Assembly (NCBI GenBank): GCA_948469375.1
Contig: CAOKLO010000008.1
Coordinates: 1 to 64,000 of the forward strand
Length of the DNA: 64,000 bases
From: an uncultured bacterium
GTDB taxonomy: Bacteria > Bacillota > Clostridia > Oscillospirales > Oscillospiraceae
Reading direction: 5' to 3'
In this document: positions 39,236 through 46,263 of the stretch, piece by piece
Numbering within the stretch: position 1 is the stretch's first letter
Layout: each line of letters opens with the position of its first letter
Notes under the pieces: model-generated
Databases searched by the model: none
What the model saw: the letters and a program-made list of their open reading frames with translations, nothing else
What the model was told of the DNA's origin: nothing
Made by a program: the position numbers and the translations under genes

Positions 39236-39642
39236 GGCTTATCACCTCGCAATTCCTTTCTCAATTTCTGAATAATTCTGCGGTAAGCGGCGGCGGTGCC
39301 GCTGTACCGCAACCCCAGCGGTCCGGAAAGTTCCTCGTAACTGCGTCCCTCCAGGACCCGCTGGAACAGGATGTACCGCTCCCTTGCGGTGAGGCGTTCC
39401 AATGCCTGGAGCAGATCGTCATTCTCCATACACCGCATGGACGCACCTGCCGTCACACCGTCATGGGAGCGTTCGTCCGCAAACTCCTCCGTTTGATAGT
39501 CCACTGAAATTTCTCGACTTTTTAAACGGCCACTCTTTTCATCATAAGCCTTCTTTTGCCGCCGCAGAGCAACCAGAAGATAGGCTGTGAACTCATTTTG
39601 CAGGGTGTTTATCTCACCCGTTCCATTATTGCGCCGTCTCAC
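39232..39642 (-). CDS. Sigma-70 family factor (region 4 type)
   Basis: Seen: a 136-residue protein whose C-terminal part (LLQALERLTARERYILFQRVLEGRSYEELSGPLGLRYSGTAAAYRRIIQKLRKEL) is a sigma region 4 helix-turn-helix; its N-terminal helix is probably DNA- or partner-binding. GTG start with GAAGGAGGG in front. Overlap with the HTH gene makes a split sigma-like pair. Known: in conjugative transposons such pairs regulate excision and transfer genes. Confidence 0.8.
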   Translation of the reverse strand: MRRRNNGTGEINTLQNEFTAYLLVALRRQKKAYDEKSGRLKSREISVDYQTEEFADERSHDGVTAGASMRCMENDDLLQALERLTARERYILFQRVLEGRSYEELSGPLGLRYSGTAAAYRRIIQKLRKELRGDKP

Positions 39643-40330
39643 AGGACAGCCCTCCTTCGTCTGATTTTTGAGGTCAGGCGCGGAGGAGGCCCACGGCAGC
39701 GGGGAATAATAAAACAGCCGGTCTCGTACCGAAGTACAAGATCGGCTGTTGGTAGGGCATTGGGAGGTCCGTTAGGGCAAGGTCTTACAGCAAATAGCGG
39801 GACAATCTCCTCATGTGAGGGGGCTTTTGTCTCAGCTTGGCGCTGTTTAGCATACCGATTCAGATCCCTATAATCCGTGTGTCCTGGCACATGGAAACGG
39901 CGGACCGTCTCAATGCGATAGAGAGGAACTTCTATCACATGGAAACCTTCTTCCGTTTGCGTTGCCGACACACAGGCGGCAGGATCGCTTCTGCTATCTG
40001 CGCAGAAGCATGGCAGCATGAGCCGCCGCCTTGCCGATCATATATTCTTTAGAATGTAGGCCGCGTTGCGAAGAAAAACGCCATTCTATCGGGCGAATTT
40101 GGATTGGCCGACAAAATTAGCTTCCTGTTACATATCATCCCCTTGCTGGCTGGTATTTTACAGAGTATTACTTAAACTTCAATTTACTGCCACTGTTTTA
40201 CAGCATAAGGAAACAAAATGAAATTCTCCCGAAGTCCTGATAAATTCAGATAAAATCCTTCGACAAAATTCTACAAAAATCGTCACAGGTCTTGTGGATG
40301 GACAAACATTCTGTTCCAAGCCAGTATAAA
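39643..40330 (-). promoter_or_regulatory. Long leader and non-coding region upstream of the sigma/HTH pair
   Basis: About 690 bases with no confident gene. The minus strand carries an open frame (39639-40019) whose stop overlaps the sigma GTG, but a terminator hairpin (39714-39749) lies inside it, so the frame is doubtful. Farther up are AT-rich bases with TTTTACAG repeated at 40156 and 40196. It could hold a leader peptide, an attenuator or an origin or att region; I see no definite site. Confidence 0.4.
39714..39749 (-). terminator. UUCG-capped terminator upstream of the sigma gene
   Basis: Read on the minus strand, ACAGCCGATCTTGTAC, loop TTCG, GTACGAGACCGGCTGT, then TTTTATTATT. A strong intrinsic terminator placed in front of the sigma gene, hence a likely attenuator. 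Confidence 0.7.
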
Positions 40331-40366
40331 AGAGCGCTGGAGGCATCCATGCCCCCCCGGCGCTCT
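40325..40366 (-). terminator. Terminator of the SLOG-like gene
   Basis: On the minus strand AGAGCGCC and GGCGCTCT-type arms (40331-40337 with 40360-40366) with inner GGCAT/ATGCC pairing, followed by TTTTATA. Confidence 0.65.
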
Positions 40367-40369
40367 CCA

Positions 40370-40900
40370 TTATGATAAACTGCTCACGATTCCGGTATCC
40401 GGGTGGATCAATATGATCGACTTCCCCAGCTTTTCCGCATACTGCACCGTTTGCCCCGTCCCGCTCCGAACAGTCCTGTCATTGTCATACACCGCTACCA
40501 GATAGTCCGCATGGTCTACCAAGTAGCGGTTTCTTTTATAGAAACTTTCCGGACTGGCATCCGTCCCAATGGTCAGATGCTCCGTGCAATGCTTCAACAG
40601 AAATGCCATCCGCTTTTTGCTCCGCTCATCCCAACGATCATCGTGGCCTGGATGGGGCAGCACGATTACCAGCTCAATGTCGCTGTACTCCGGCAACTCC
40701 TTCAGCCTCAGCAGGATTTCCCCACTCCACATATCTACACCCAAACCCCCGCCCACCAGAAACCGCCGGACGCCTTGCTCGTAGAGCAGGATAAACTGGT
40801 CGTGCAGACGCTTCTTTAACCGTTTGCACCCAGCGTAGTTTTCATTGTATTTGAATTTGAACCGTGTTGCCCTGTGGCCGGTGATGGCGCAGGTCTTCAT
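40370..40900 (-). CDS. SLOG-family protein (DUF1273/YpsA-like)
   Basis: Seen: MKTCAITGHR, then FLVGGGLGVDMWSGEILL and ELVIVLPHPGHD, the Rossmann-like SLOG fold with the GGGxGxDMW core; later DHADYLVAVYDND. Known: the SLOG superfamily binds nucleotides or nucleotide-derived ligands and is associated with mobile elements and defence islands. ATG 40900 starts at the conserved MKTCAITGHR. Divergent from the XRE regulator; repeated GCTAAAG motifs lie between them. Confidence 0.82.
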   Translation of the reverse strand: MKTCAITGHRATRFKFKYNENYAGCKRLKKRLHDQFILLYEQGVRRFLVGGGLGVDMWSGEILLRLKELPEYSDIELVIVLPHPGHDDRWDERSKKRMAFLLKHCTEHLTIGTDASPESFYKRNRYLVDHADYLVAVYDNDRTVRSGTGQTVQYAEKLGKSIILIHPDTGIVSSLS

Positions 40901-40941
40901 TTTTGCAGACACCTCCAACAGATTGTTTCTCCCATTATAAT

Positions 40942-41016
40942 GCTAAAGATTATATAAATCAACTTTTCTCCCTTAATAATCCGTGCTAAAGCAGATAAAC
41001 TAAAGCTATAACACGG
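40942..41016. promoter_or_regulatory. Divergent promoter region with GCTAAAG repeats
   Basis: GCTAAAG occurs at 40942-40948 and 40985-40991, with CTAAAGC at 41000-41006; CCGTG (40981-40985) and CACGG (41012-41016) frame the last two. AT-rich bases around suggest promoters for the SLOG and XRE genes, and the repeats may bind the XRE protein. Confidence 0.4.
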
Positions 41017-41030
41017 AAAGAGGGTGGAGC

Positions 41031-41369
41031 ATGGATATCACACTACAGCAGGTTGGGAGACGGCTCTATGAACGGCGCAAGCAGCTTCGTATGACCCAGG
41101 AGGAATTGGCGGAGCGGGTCGGCATCACCGCCCAGACCATTTCCACCGCCGAACTGGGCAAAAAGGCCATGCGGGCGGACACCATCATCCGGGTGTGCGC
41201 CGCCCTGGATATCAGCGCAGACTACCTGCTCTTTGGACACATCTCCTCCCAAGACCTCGACCTCCTCTCCCAGAAGGTTTCCCAGCTCTCCCCAGGCCAA
41301 TACCGCCACCTGGAGGACGCCATAGACAGCTTTGTGGCCATCGCCCTGGAAAATGAAAATAAGGCATAA
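41031..41369 (+). CDS. XRE-family helix-turn-helix regulator
   Basis: Seen: RRLYERRKQLRMTQEELAERVGITAQTISTAELGKKAM, a clean Cro/CI-type helix-turn-helix at about residues 10-60; then an 'ADYLLFG' linker and a helical dimerisation tail. ATG after AGAGGGTGGAG. It lies between the SLOG gene and the converging ParM/R operon, so may repress one or both. Strong bidirectional terminator after its stop. Confidence 0.88.
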   Translation: MDITLQQVGRRLYERRKQLRMTQEELAERVGITAQTISTAELGKKAMRADTIIRVCAALDISADYLLFGHISSQDLDLLSQKVSQLSPGQYRHLEDAIDSFVAIALENENKA

Positions 41370-41398
41370 CGGCTTTTGACACCGTTATGCCTTATTTT
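41356..41398. terminator. Perfect bidirectional terminator
   Basis: A 17-bp perfect stem AAAATAAGGCATAACGG with its complement and a nine-base loop; A and T runs at the two ends let it work in both directions between the XRE and parR genes. Confidence 0.9.
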
Positions 41399-41399
41399 A

Positions 41400-41747
41400 C
41401 TACTGCTGTTTGAATGCGTCCAGTGTTTCAAATATCATGCGACGTTCCGTGTCATTCAGTGAATCGTTGTCTGCCGGAGCAGGAGGCAGCGCTGGTGCCG
41501 GTTGCTGCGGCTGGCTTTGTTGCTGGGTGAGGATGTCCTCTACAAGCTGCCTGATCTGCTCACTGTCCACGGCTGGCGCCCCCTGTGAAGCCGATGGCTG
41601 GCCATCAACATAGTACAGCACCGCGTTTGCGATAAACTGGGCCTTGGAGCGCCCCTGGCGGTTGAGAAGCTCCGCCGCCCGGCGTTGCTGAGGATCGCAA
41701 AGATTGAAGCGGAAGGTGAACTTTCCGGGGTCTTTTTTTCCGTCCAT
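41400..41747 (-). CDS. ParR-like DNA-binding adaptor of the segregation system
   Basis: Seen: a 115-residue protein; FTFRFNLCDPQQRRAAELLNRQGRSKAQFIANAVLYYV fits a ribbon-helix-helix centromere-binding domain, and the C-terminal Gln/Pro-rich tail (QQQSQPQQPAPALPPAP) is the actin-binding linker type. It lies five bases behind the ParM-like gene, the usual parMR order. It would bind a parC site and link it to the filament. Confidence 0.78.
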   Translation of the reverse strand: MDGKKDPGKFTFRFNLCDPQQRRAAELLNRQGRSKAQFIANAVLYYVDGQPSASQGAPAVDSEQIRQLVEDILTQQQSQPQQPAPALPPAPADNDSLNDTERRMIFETLDAFKQQ

Positions 41748-41752
41748 CCCCG

Positions 41753-42667
41753 TTACCTGCCCTCCTGGGCCAGCCGGTACAGCTGTTCAAAGCCTTTGGC
41801 GTTGGCCCGGATATCGTCCATGAACAGGGGGTGGGCCACCTTGCCCGAGGCCTCGATCTGCCGGCGTAGCAGGATCGACCCGCCGCCCATAAACACCACC
41901 ATCCCGGATTTCAGCTCCAGGCCCCGCTCGCGCAGGGTGCTGAACAGGTCGTTGACAAAAACCTGAGCCTGTCGCTCCACCATACCGGCCACCTGGGGCG
42001 AAACGTGTTCCTTCCGGCCCAGGAGGATGGCGTCGATTTCCGATTCCTCCAACAGCACGTCCAGCTCCGCGTTTACCTTGGATTTCACCTGGTTATACAG
42101 GGTGATGACCCCATGCTCCAGGGATTCGCATACGGACAGGTCGCCCACGCCGTCCTTCAGCAGCAGCAGGTCGGTGGTCATGCCGCCCTGATCCACAATG
42201 AGGGCTTTGGGCTTGTCCCGCAGGGTTTGGAGCATGGTCACAGCAGCGGCGTAGGCCTGGGGGAAGCACATCACCTTCTCAATGTAGATGGAGTAGGGCT
42301 TGCCCTGGAAGTCAAACTGCACCGCTCCCCGCCCGGTAAAATAGTTGGTAAATGCCTTGTGCTGGGCCCCGTAGTGGGCCGGAGGCAGCCCCACCGCCAG
42401 CTGCACCCGCATGATATTCGGGGAGTACATTTTAGCCGCCTGGAGTTCATAGGCGATGGCAAACAGAGTCAACACCCAGAATCGGTCATCTTCTGTCTTA
42501 TCCCGGTGGTAGGGGATGCGCTTCTCGGACAGGGTGTAGTATTTCCCTTGGTACTTCAAGGTCTCCCCGCCGAAGGGTGGGGCGTCGCTCTCCTGAAGGC
42601 CGGAAGTAAAGGGCGCGTGGTTCGGGATTTTTAAGAGCTTGTTCCCATGATCAACTGCAATTAACAT
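41753..42667 (-). CDS. parM: ParM-like actin-family plasmid-segregation ATPase
   Basis: Seen: 304 residues with actin-fold signatures: IAVDHGNKLLKIPN at the start (phosphate 1-like), IVDQGGMTTDLLLL in the middle (phosphate 2) and VFMGGGSILLRRQI near the end (adenosine motif). Known: ParM-type filaments push sister replicons apart. Slightly shorter than the usual 320. Presence on an integrative element suggests plasmid-like maintenance in its excised form. AAGGAGG before the ATG; an inverted repeat (42681-42699) spans the promoter and may be part of the centromere. Confidence 0.85.
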   Translation of the reverse strand: MLIAVDHGNKLLKIPNHAPFTSGLQESDAPPFGGETLKYQGKYYTLSEKRIPYHRDKTEDDRFWVLTLFAIAYELQAAKMYSPNIMRVQLAVGLPPAHYGAQHKAFTNYFTGRGAVQFDFQGKPYSIYIEKVMCFPQAYAAAVTMLQTLRDKPKALIVDQGGMTTDLLLLKDGVGDLSVCESLEHGVITLYNQVKSKVNAELDVLLEESEIDAILLGRKEHVSPQVAGMVERQAQVFVNDLFSTLRERGLELKSGMVVFMGGGSILLRRQIEASGKVAHPLFMDDIRANAKGFEQLYRLAQEGR

Positions 42668-42680
42668 GGCGTTCGCCTCC

Positions 42681-42699
42681 TTGTATGATTCTTATACAA
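42681..42699. promoter_or_regulatory. Inverted repeat in the parM promoter region (parC candidate)
   Basis: TTGTAT and ATACAA are seven bases apart, just upstream of the parM ribosome site and overlapping the TATAAG -10-like box. ParR-type autoregulatory centromeres lie here in related systems. Confidence 0.45.
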
Positions 42700-42764
42700 T
42701 TACAATACGTACTTCTTCAACAACTTCACTCAAAATTTTGGAAAAGTTGATAATTGCTATAAAA

Positions 42765-42802
42765 AGCGGCAGGCAGAACCCAATTCAGGTCCTGCCTGCC
42801 GT
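42765..42802 (-). terminator. Terminator of the response-regulator gene
   Basis: CGGCAGGCAG pairs with CTGCCTGCCG over a 14-base loop; on the minus strand it is followed by CTTTTTAT. Confidence 0.8.
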
Positions 42803-42808
42803 TAAATA

Positions 42809-43519
42809 TTAAACTGTTGAATCAGGAGGTGGAACAAAGCGATAGCCAAATCCACGCAGGGTTTCTATAACCTTTGGTCCCATTTTCCCCAGCTTCTTGC
42901 GCAAGGTGTTGATATGGCTAATCACTGTGTTCTCGCCGCTTATATCGCTTGGGTTTTCCCATACCTGCTCATAGAGCTGTCCCGCACTGAACACTTGATA
43001 CGGATGCAGGGCAAAGTGGTGAAGCAAATCAAACTCTTTTCGCCGCAATTCTATTTGTTTTCCCTCCATTAGCACTTGCCGGTAACGTGGACTGATAATC
43101 AGTGCTGAGCCAAACATGCGAGCGTCCCATTTTTGTGCATCCATATCAGACTGAAGGTACAGGTCAATCAGGGCAATAGCCTGTGCCGCGCATATTCGCG
43201 TGTCTATGGGTTTCTCTAAGCAAGCATTCGCACCAGACTGATACAACTCAATCAGCTCATTGGGCTCAAGATGATTGCTTATAATCATAAGCGGGATGTG
43301 CCCAATGATTCTTAAAATACGGATCATTTCCAGCTTGTCCGTGCTCGGTAATTGCAAATCTAGCAGGATCAAACAATATTCAGTGTTTGTAAGACAGTTA
43401 ATTGCCGCAGAAACAGATGCCACGCAGTGGATATCGGCTGCATCATTTTTCAGCTTGTCCTGAATAGATTCACAGAGCAACAAATCGTTTGATACGATCA
43501 ATATATGCCGATTTACCAT
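42809..43519 (-). CDS. OmpR-type response regulator (orphan)
   Basis: Seen: N-terminal receiver with LILLDLQLP (phospho-acceptor Asp) and ANACLEKPID (the Lys), and a C-terminal winged helix with RRKEFDLLHHFALHPYQVFSAGQLYEQVWEN and TVISHINTLRKKLG. No histidine kinase is adjacent. The two acidic residues that should flank near position 10 are replaced by SND, so phosphorylation may be weak or absent. Base composition is clearly more AT-rich than on either side. It ends at its own terminator and stands alone at the probable junction. Confidence 0.85.
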   Translation of the reverse strand: MVNRHILIVSNDLLLCESIQDKLKNDAADIHCVASVSAAINCLTNTEYCLILLDLQLPSTDKLEMIRILRIIGHIPLMIISNHLEPNELIELYQSGANACLEKPIDTRICAAQAIALIDLYLQSDMDAQKWDARMFGSALIISPRYRQVLMEGKQIELRRKEFDLLHHFALHPYQVFSAGQLYEQVWENPSDISGENTVISHINTLRKKLGKMGPKVIETLRGFGYRFVPPPDSTV

Positions 43520-43597
43520 AATATGATTATAATATTACGTTTCATAAATACTCCCCCATAGCATATACAGAAAAATTTTAGAATTTTGTTATAAAGT

Positions 43598-43669
43598 GGG
43601 CGGCCAACCTTCAGGCTGGCCGCCCTGATGGAGAGGAGAGGTGACTGGCTTGCGATCAGTCACCTTTTA
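43598..43669. terminator. Two terminator hairpins at the junction region
   Basis: GGGCGGCCA/TGGCCGCCC (43598-43625) and GGTGACTG/CAGTCACC followed by TTTTAT (43640-43669). They point rightwards and leftwards respectively; the 217-base gap 43520-43736 otherwise holds no gene. Confidence 0.55.
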
Positions 43670-43736
43670 TCATCTCCGACGCGCCAATGGCTCAAGAGCG
43701 CCGAGGATGGGACAAAGGAATTTGGGCGTTGCGGCT

Positions 43737-44579
43737 TTACACGCCGGAGTAGGCGGCAAAACCCGCGTCGATGGGTAGCACCACGCCGGTGATGGCGGAG
43801 GCGGCCTTGTTGTCGCACAGGAAGAACACACCGCCCAGCAGTTCCTCGCTGTCTACAAAGCGGCCCATGGGGGTGCCGTTCAGGATCTTGGCGGACCGGG
43901 CTGTGGGGGTGCCGTCATCGTTGAACAGCAGCGCCCGGTTCTGGTTGGACACCAGGAACCCCGGGGCGATGGCGTTGCACCGGATGCCCGACTTGGCGAA
44001 GTGGGTGGCCAGCCACTGGGTGAAGTTGCTGATGGCCGCCTTGGCCCCGGAATACGCCGGAATTTTGGTCAGCGGGATGTAGGCGTTCATGGAGGAGATG
44101 TTCAGGATACAGCCTTTCTTCCGTTCCACCATATCCTTAGCGAACGCCTGGGTGGGCAGCAGGGTGCCCTGGAAGTTCAGCTTGAACACGAAGTCCACCC
44201 CGCCCGCGTCCAGGTCGAAGAAGCCCTTCTGGCCCTCGGCCCACTCATGCTGGTACTCGTTGTCGGTGGTGGCCCGGGGATTGTTGCCCCCCGCGCCGTT
44301 CACCAGGATGTCGCAGGGGCCCAGGTCGGCCAACACCTGCTGATGGACGGCCTCCAGGGCCTCCGGCTCCAGCACGTTGGCCTTGTAGCCCTCGCAGGTC
44401 CAGCCCTGGGCCTTGCACTCGTCGGCCAGCTTCTTCACCGCCTCCTCGTTCAGGTCCAGGGCGGCGACTTTCGCCCCCGCCTGAGCAAACGCCTTGGCCA
44501 TGTCGCCGCACAACACGCCGCCCGCGCCGGTGACGACCACAACTTTGCCGATAAAATCGACCTTCAAAGGCAGATCCAT
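43737..44579 (-). CDS. uxuB: Mannonate oxidoreductase, SDR type (UxuB/YjmF-like)
   Basis: Catalyses interconversion of D-fructuronate and D-mannonate with NAD(P)H. Seen: Rossmann motif VVTGAGGVLCG (about 15-25), NGAGGNNPR, the catalytic Ser162/163 and the YxxxK pair in AYSGAKAA (Tyr176, Lys180), the short-chain dehydrogenase triad. Length 280 is usual for the Bacillus-type YjmF/UxuB. ATG 44579 with AAGGAGG. It was presumably next to uxuA before the insertion sequence (44.6-46.2 kb) separated them. Confidence 0.82.
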   Translation of the reverse strand: MDLPLKVDFIGKVVVVTGAGGVLCGDMAKAFAQAGAKVAALDLNEEAVKKLADECKAQGWTCEGYKANVLEPEALEAVHQQVLADLGPCDILVNGAGGNNPRATTDNEYQHEWAEGQKGFFDLDAGGVDFVFKLNFQGTLLPTQAFAKDMVERKKGCILNISSMNAYIPLTKIPAYSGAKAAISNFTQWLATHFAKSGIRCNAIAPGFLVSNQNRALLFNDDGTPTARSAKILNGTPMGRFVDSEELLGGVFFLCDNKAASAITGVVLPIDAGFAAYSGV

Positions 44580-44741
44580 TGTAAATTCCTCCTTATTTCT
44601 GATCAAATTAGCCGTTTGCAAAACTCAAAAAAGCCAGGAAAATCAAGGCAGTTGAGTTACAAAAACATCTGACTTTCCTCCACCAACGCAGTATAATTGA
44701 AGTGGTGAAACAGCAAAAAACAGCGGGGTGGAGGAAAAATC

Positions 44742-45134
44742 ATGCAGAATAAATTTGTGCAGATATCGCTGTACGACACCTACAAGAGTGTGGCCGCCAG
44801 CATAGAGGACGATAAGCCAAAGCTGTTTCGTCTGCTGGACGAATACATCGCATGGGATGAATTGATCCCGGCGCGGTTTTATCATGCGTTTTACCAGCGG
44901 ATGGGCCGTCCTCGGAAATATCCGCTGGAGGGCTTTCTGAAAAGCATGGTGCTTCAAAAAATATTTGGGTATGTGGATGACAGCGTATTACTGGCGACCC
45001 TGCGGTACAGCCGGGAAATGCGAGAGTTCTGCGGGTTCGAAAAGGTTCCTGACGGGGCAAAAGTGACCCGGTTTAAGCAGGATTTTCTGCCGTATATCAT
45101 TGAGGTGTTTGAGCGCCTGGTGGAGTTGACGTAG
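44742..45134 (+). CDS. Transposase, N-terminal segment (before in-frame stop)
   Basis: The first 130 codons: QISLYDTYKSVAASI, FYQRMGRPRKYPLEGFLKSMVLQKIFGYVDDSVLL and REFCGF, typical of the InsH/DUF772-like DNA-binding domain. It stops at TAG (45132-45134). The frame continues immediately in the same phase, so this is one gene interrupted by one amber codon. AGGAAAAATC precedes the ATG. Confidence 0.65.
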   Translation: MQNKFVQISLYDTYKSVAASIEDDKPKLFRLLDEYIAWDELIPARFYHAFYQRMGRPRKYPLEGFLKSMVLQKIFGYVDDSVLLATLRYSREMREFCGFEKVPDGAKVTRFKQDFLPYIIEVFERLVELT

Positions 45135-45149
45135 CCGATTTGCCGGGCC

Positions 45150-46181
45150 ATGGACGCGGAGTTGGCCGACTGCCTGATTTTTGACACCACCGGCATTGAA
45201 AGCTATGTGGCGGAAAATAATCCAAAGTTTATGACCTCGAAGCTGCGTCAGGCAAAAGCGCTGGCAAAGCTCACACCTGGTTTTGACCCATATAAAGGCA
45301 TCTACACGCTGCTGCCCAGCCATGCCGCCGCCAACTCCGCCGTAAAGCAGCAATACATCAACGGCCATTTCTGCTATGCACAGAAGGCGGGCATCCTTAC
45401 CAATGGGCTGGGCATCGTACGTCATATCACGCTGTTTGACGAGGATTTCAAGAAAAACCACCCGGAGCTCCTCGTAGAAAAGCGTTCCGATGATCCTGAC
45501 GCGGACAAGGAGCTTGGAGACGCGAAGACCCTTCTGCCTGTCCTGCGGGATTTCCATAACGCCCATCCCTCACTGCGTTACGCCACCTTCCTGGGTGACG
45601 CCGCCTTTGACTCCTACGAGCTGTATGGCGCGCTGCTGGGGGAATACGGGTTCCAGCGAGCTGTGATCCCCATCAACCCGCGCAGCGTTTCCGCAGCCCG
45701 CCCCGCCGATTTGAATGAGCACGGTATCCCTCTTTGCCCCCGCGACAGTTCCCCTTTCGTCTTTCATAGCATTTGCCGGGGCAAAAATCGCTCTATGCGG
45801 CTCAAATTCATCTGCCCAAAGGCCCAACGCATCAAGTCCCCCAATGGCGTGTCCTGGCGTTGCCGCTGTGATCACCCTTGCTCCACTTCCGCCTATGGAC
45901 GGTGTGTCTACATCTACCCAGACGCCGACAAGCGCCTTTACCCTGGCATCCTCCGGAATTCCGACCACTGGCGCAGCCTCTACAGCCAAAGAGTTTCTGT
46001 GGAGCGTTCCATCGGCTCCTTCAAAGCTGTGCTTGGTGTGGCCCATCGAAAAACCGCCAACACCCCTACTTCTAAGGCTGACCTCTTCCTTGCCGGCATC
46101 ATCCAGCTCCTTTGCGTCCTTCTCGCCGGTGCGTTCCATGACAAACTCTTGTTCCGCAGAATTCGCCGCCTCGCCGCCTGA
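45150..46181 (+). CDS. Transposase, catalytic segment (in frame after the stop)
   Basis: Seen: the DDE triad is present in LIFDTTGIESY, FLGDAAFDSY and RVSVERSIGSFKAVLG, so the catalytic domain is complete. It has an ATG at 45150 but no convincing ribosome site. Either the amber codon is read through, or the gene is dead, or this part is initiated at its own ATG by coupling. The same frame as the first segment argues for a single point change. Confidence 0.62.
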   Translation: MDAELADCLIFDTTGIESYVAENNPKFMTSKLRQAKALAKLTPGFDPYKGIYTLLPSHAAANSAVKQQYINGHFCYAQKAGILTNGLGIVRHITLFDEDFKKNHPELLVEKRSDDPDADKELGDAKTLLPVLRDFHNAHPSLRYATFLGDAAFDSYELYGALLGEYGFQRAVIPINPRSVSAARPADLNEHGIPLCPRDSSPFVFHSICRGKNRSMRLKFICPKAQRIKSPNGVSWRCRCDHPCSTSAYGRCVYIYPDADKRLYPGILRNSDHWRSLYSQRVSVERSIGSFKAVLGVAHRKTANTPTSKADLFLAGIIQLLCVLLAGAFHDKLLFRRIRRLAA

Positions 46182-46263
46182 CCTTTATCTCATAGATCCT
46201 TCTCCCCGCCTCCCGGCGGTTATCTTTTTGCGCCCTTTTCTCCCTCTTCCTCTCCCTTGGCAA

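Larger units (their letters stand above)
44640..46200 (+). mobile_element. Insertion sequence of the DDE transposase type between uxuB and uxuA
   Basis: The transposase frame and its flanks occupy the space between two genes of one pathway and read against them. I could not define terminal inverted repeats or a target duplication by eye, so the ends are approximate. The transposase has an N-terminal InsH-like domain and a DDE domain of the IS5/IS1182-like type. Confidence 0.6.

Noticed and set aside
39639-40019. Minus-strand 126-residue frame before the sigma gene
   Set aside because: Not listed as a gene because a strong terminator hairpin lies inside it and no ribosome site was seen; the four-base overlap with the sigma GTG keeps it open, so it is discussed as a region instead.
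44640-46263. Terminal inverted repeats and target duplication for the insertion sequence
   Set aside because: I compared both flanks by eye and found only weak partial matches; not good enough to set exact ends.
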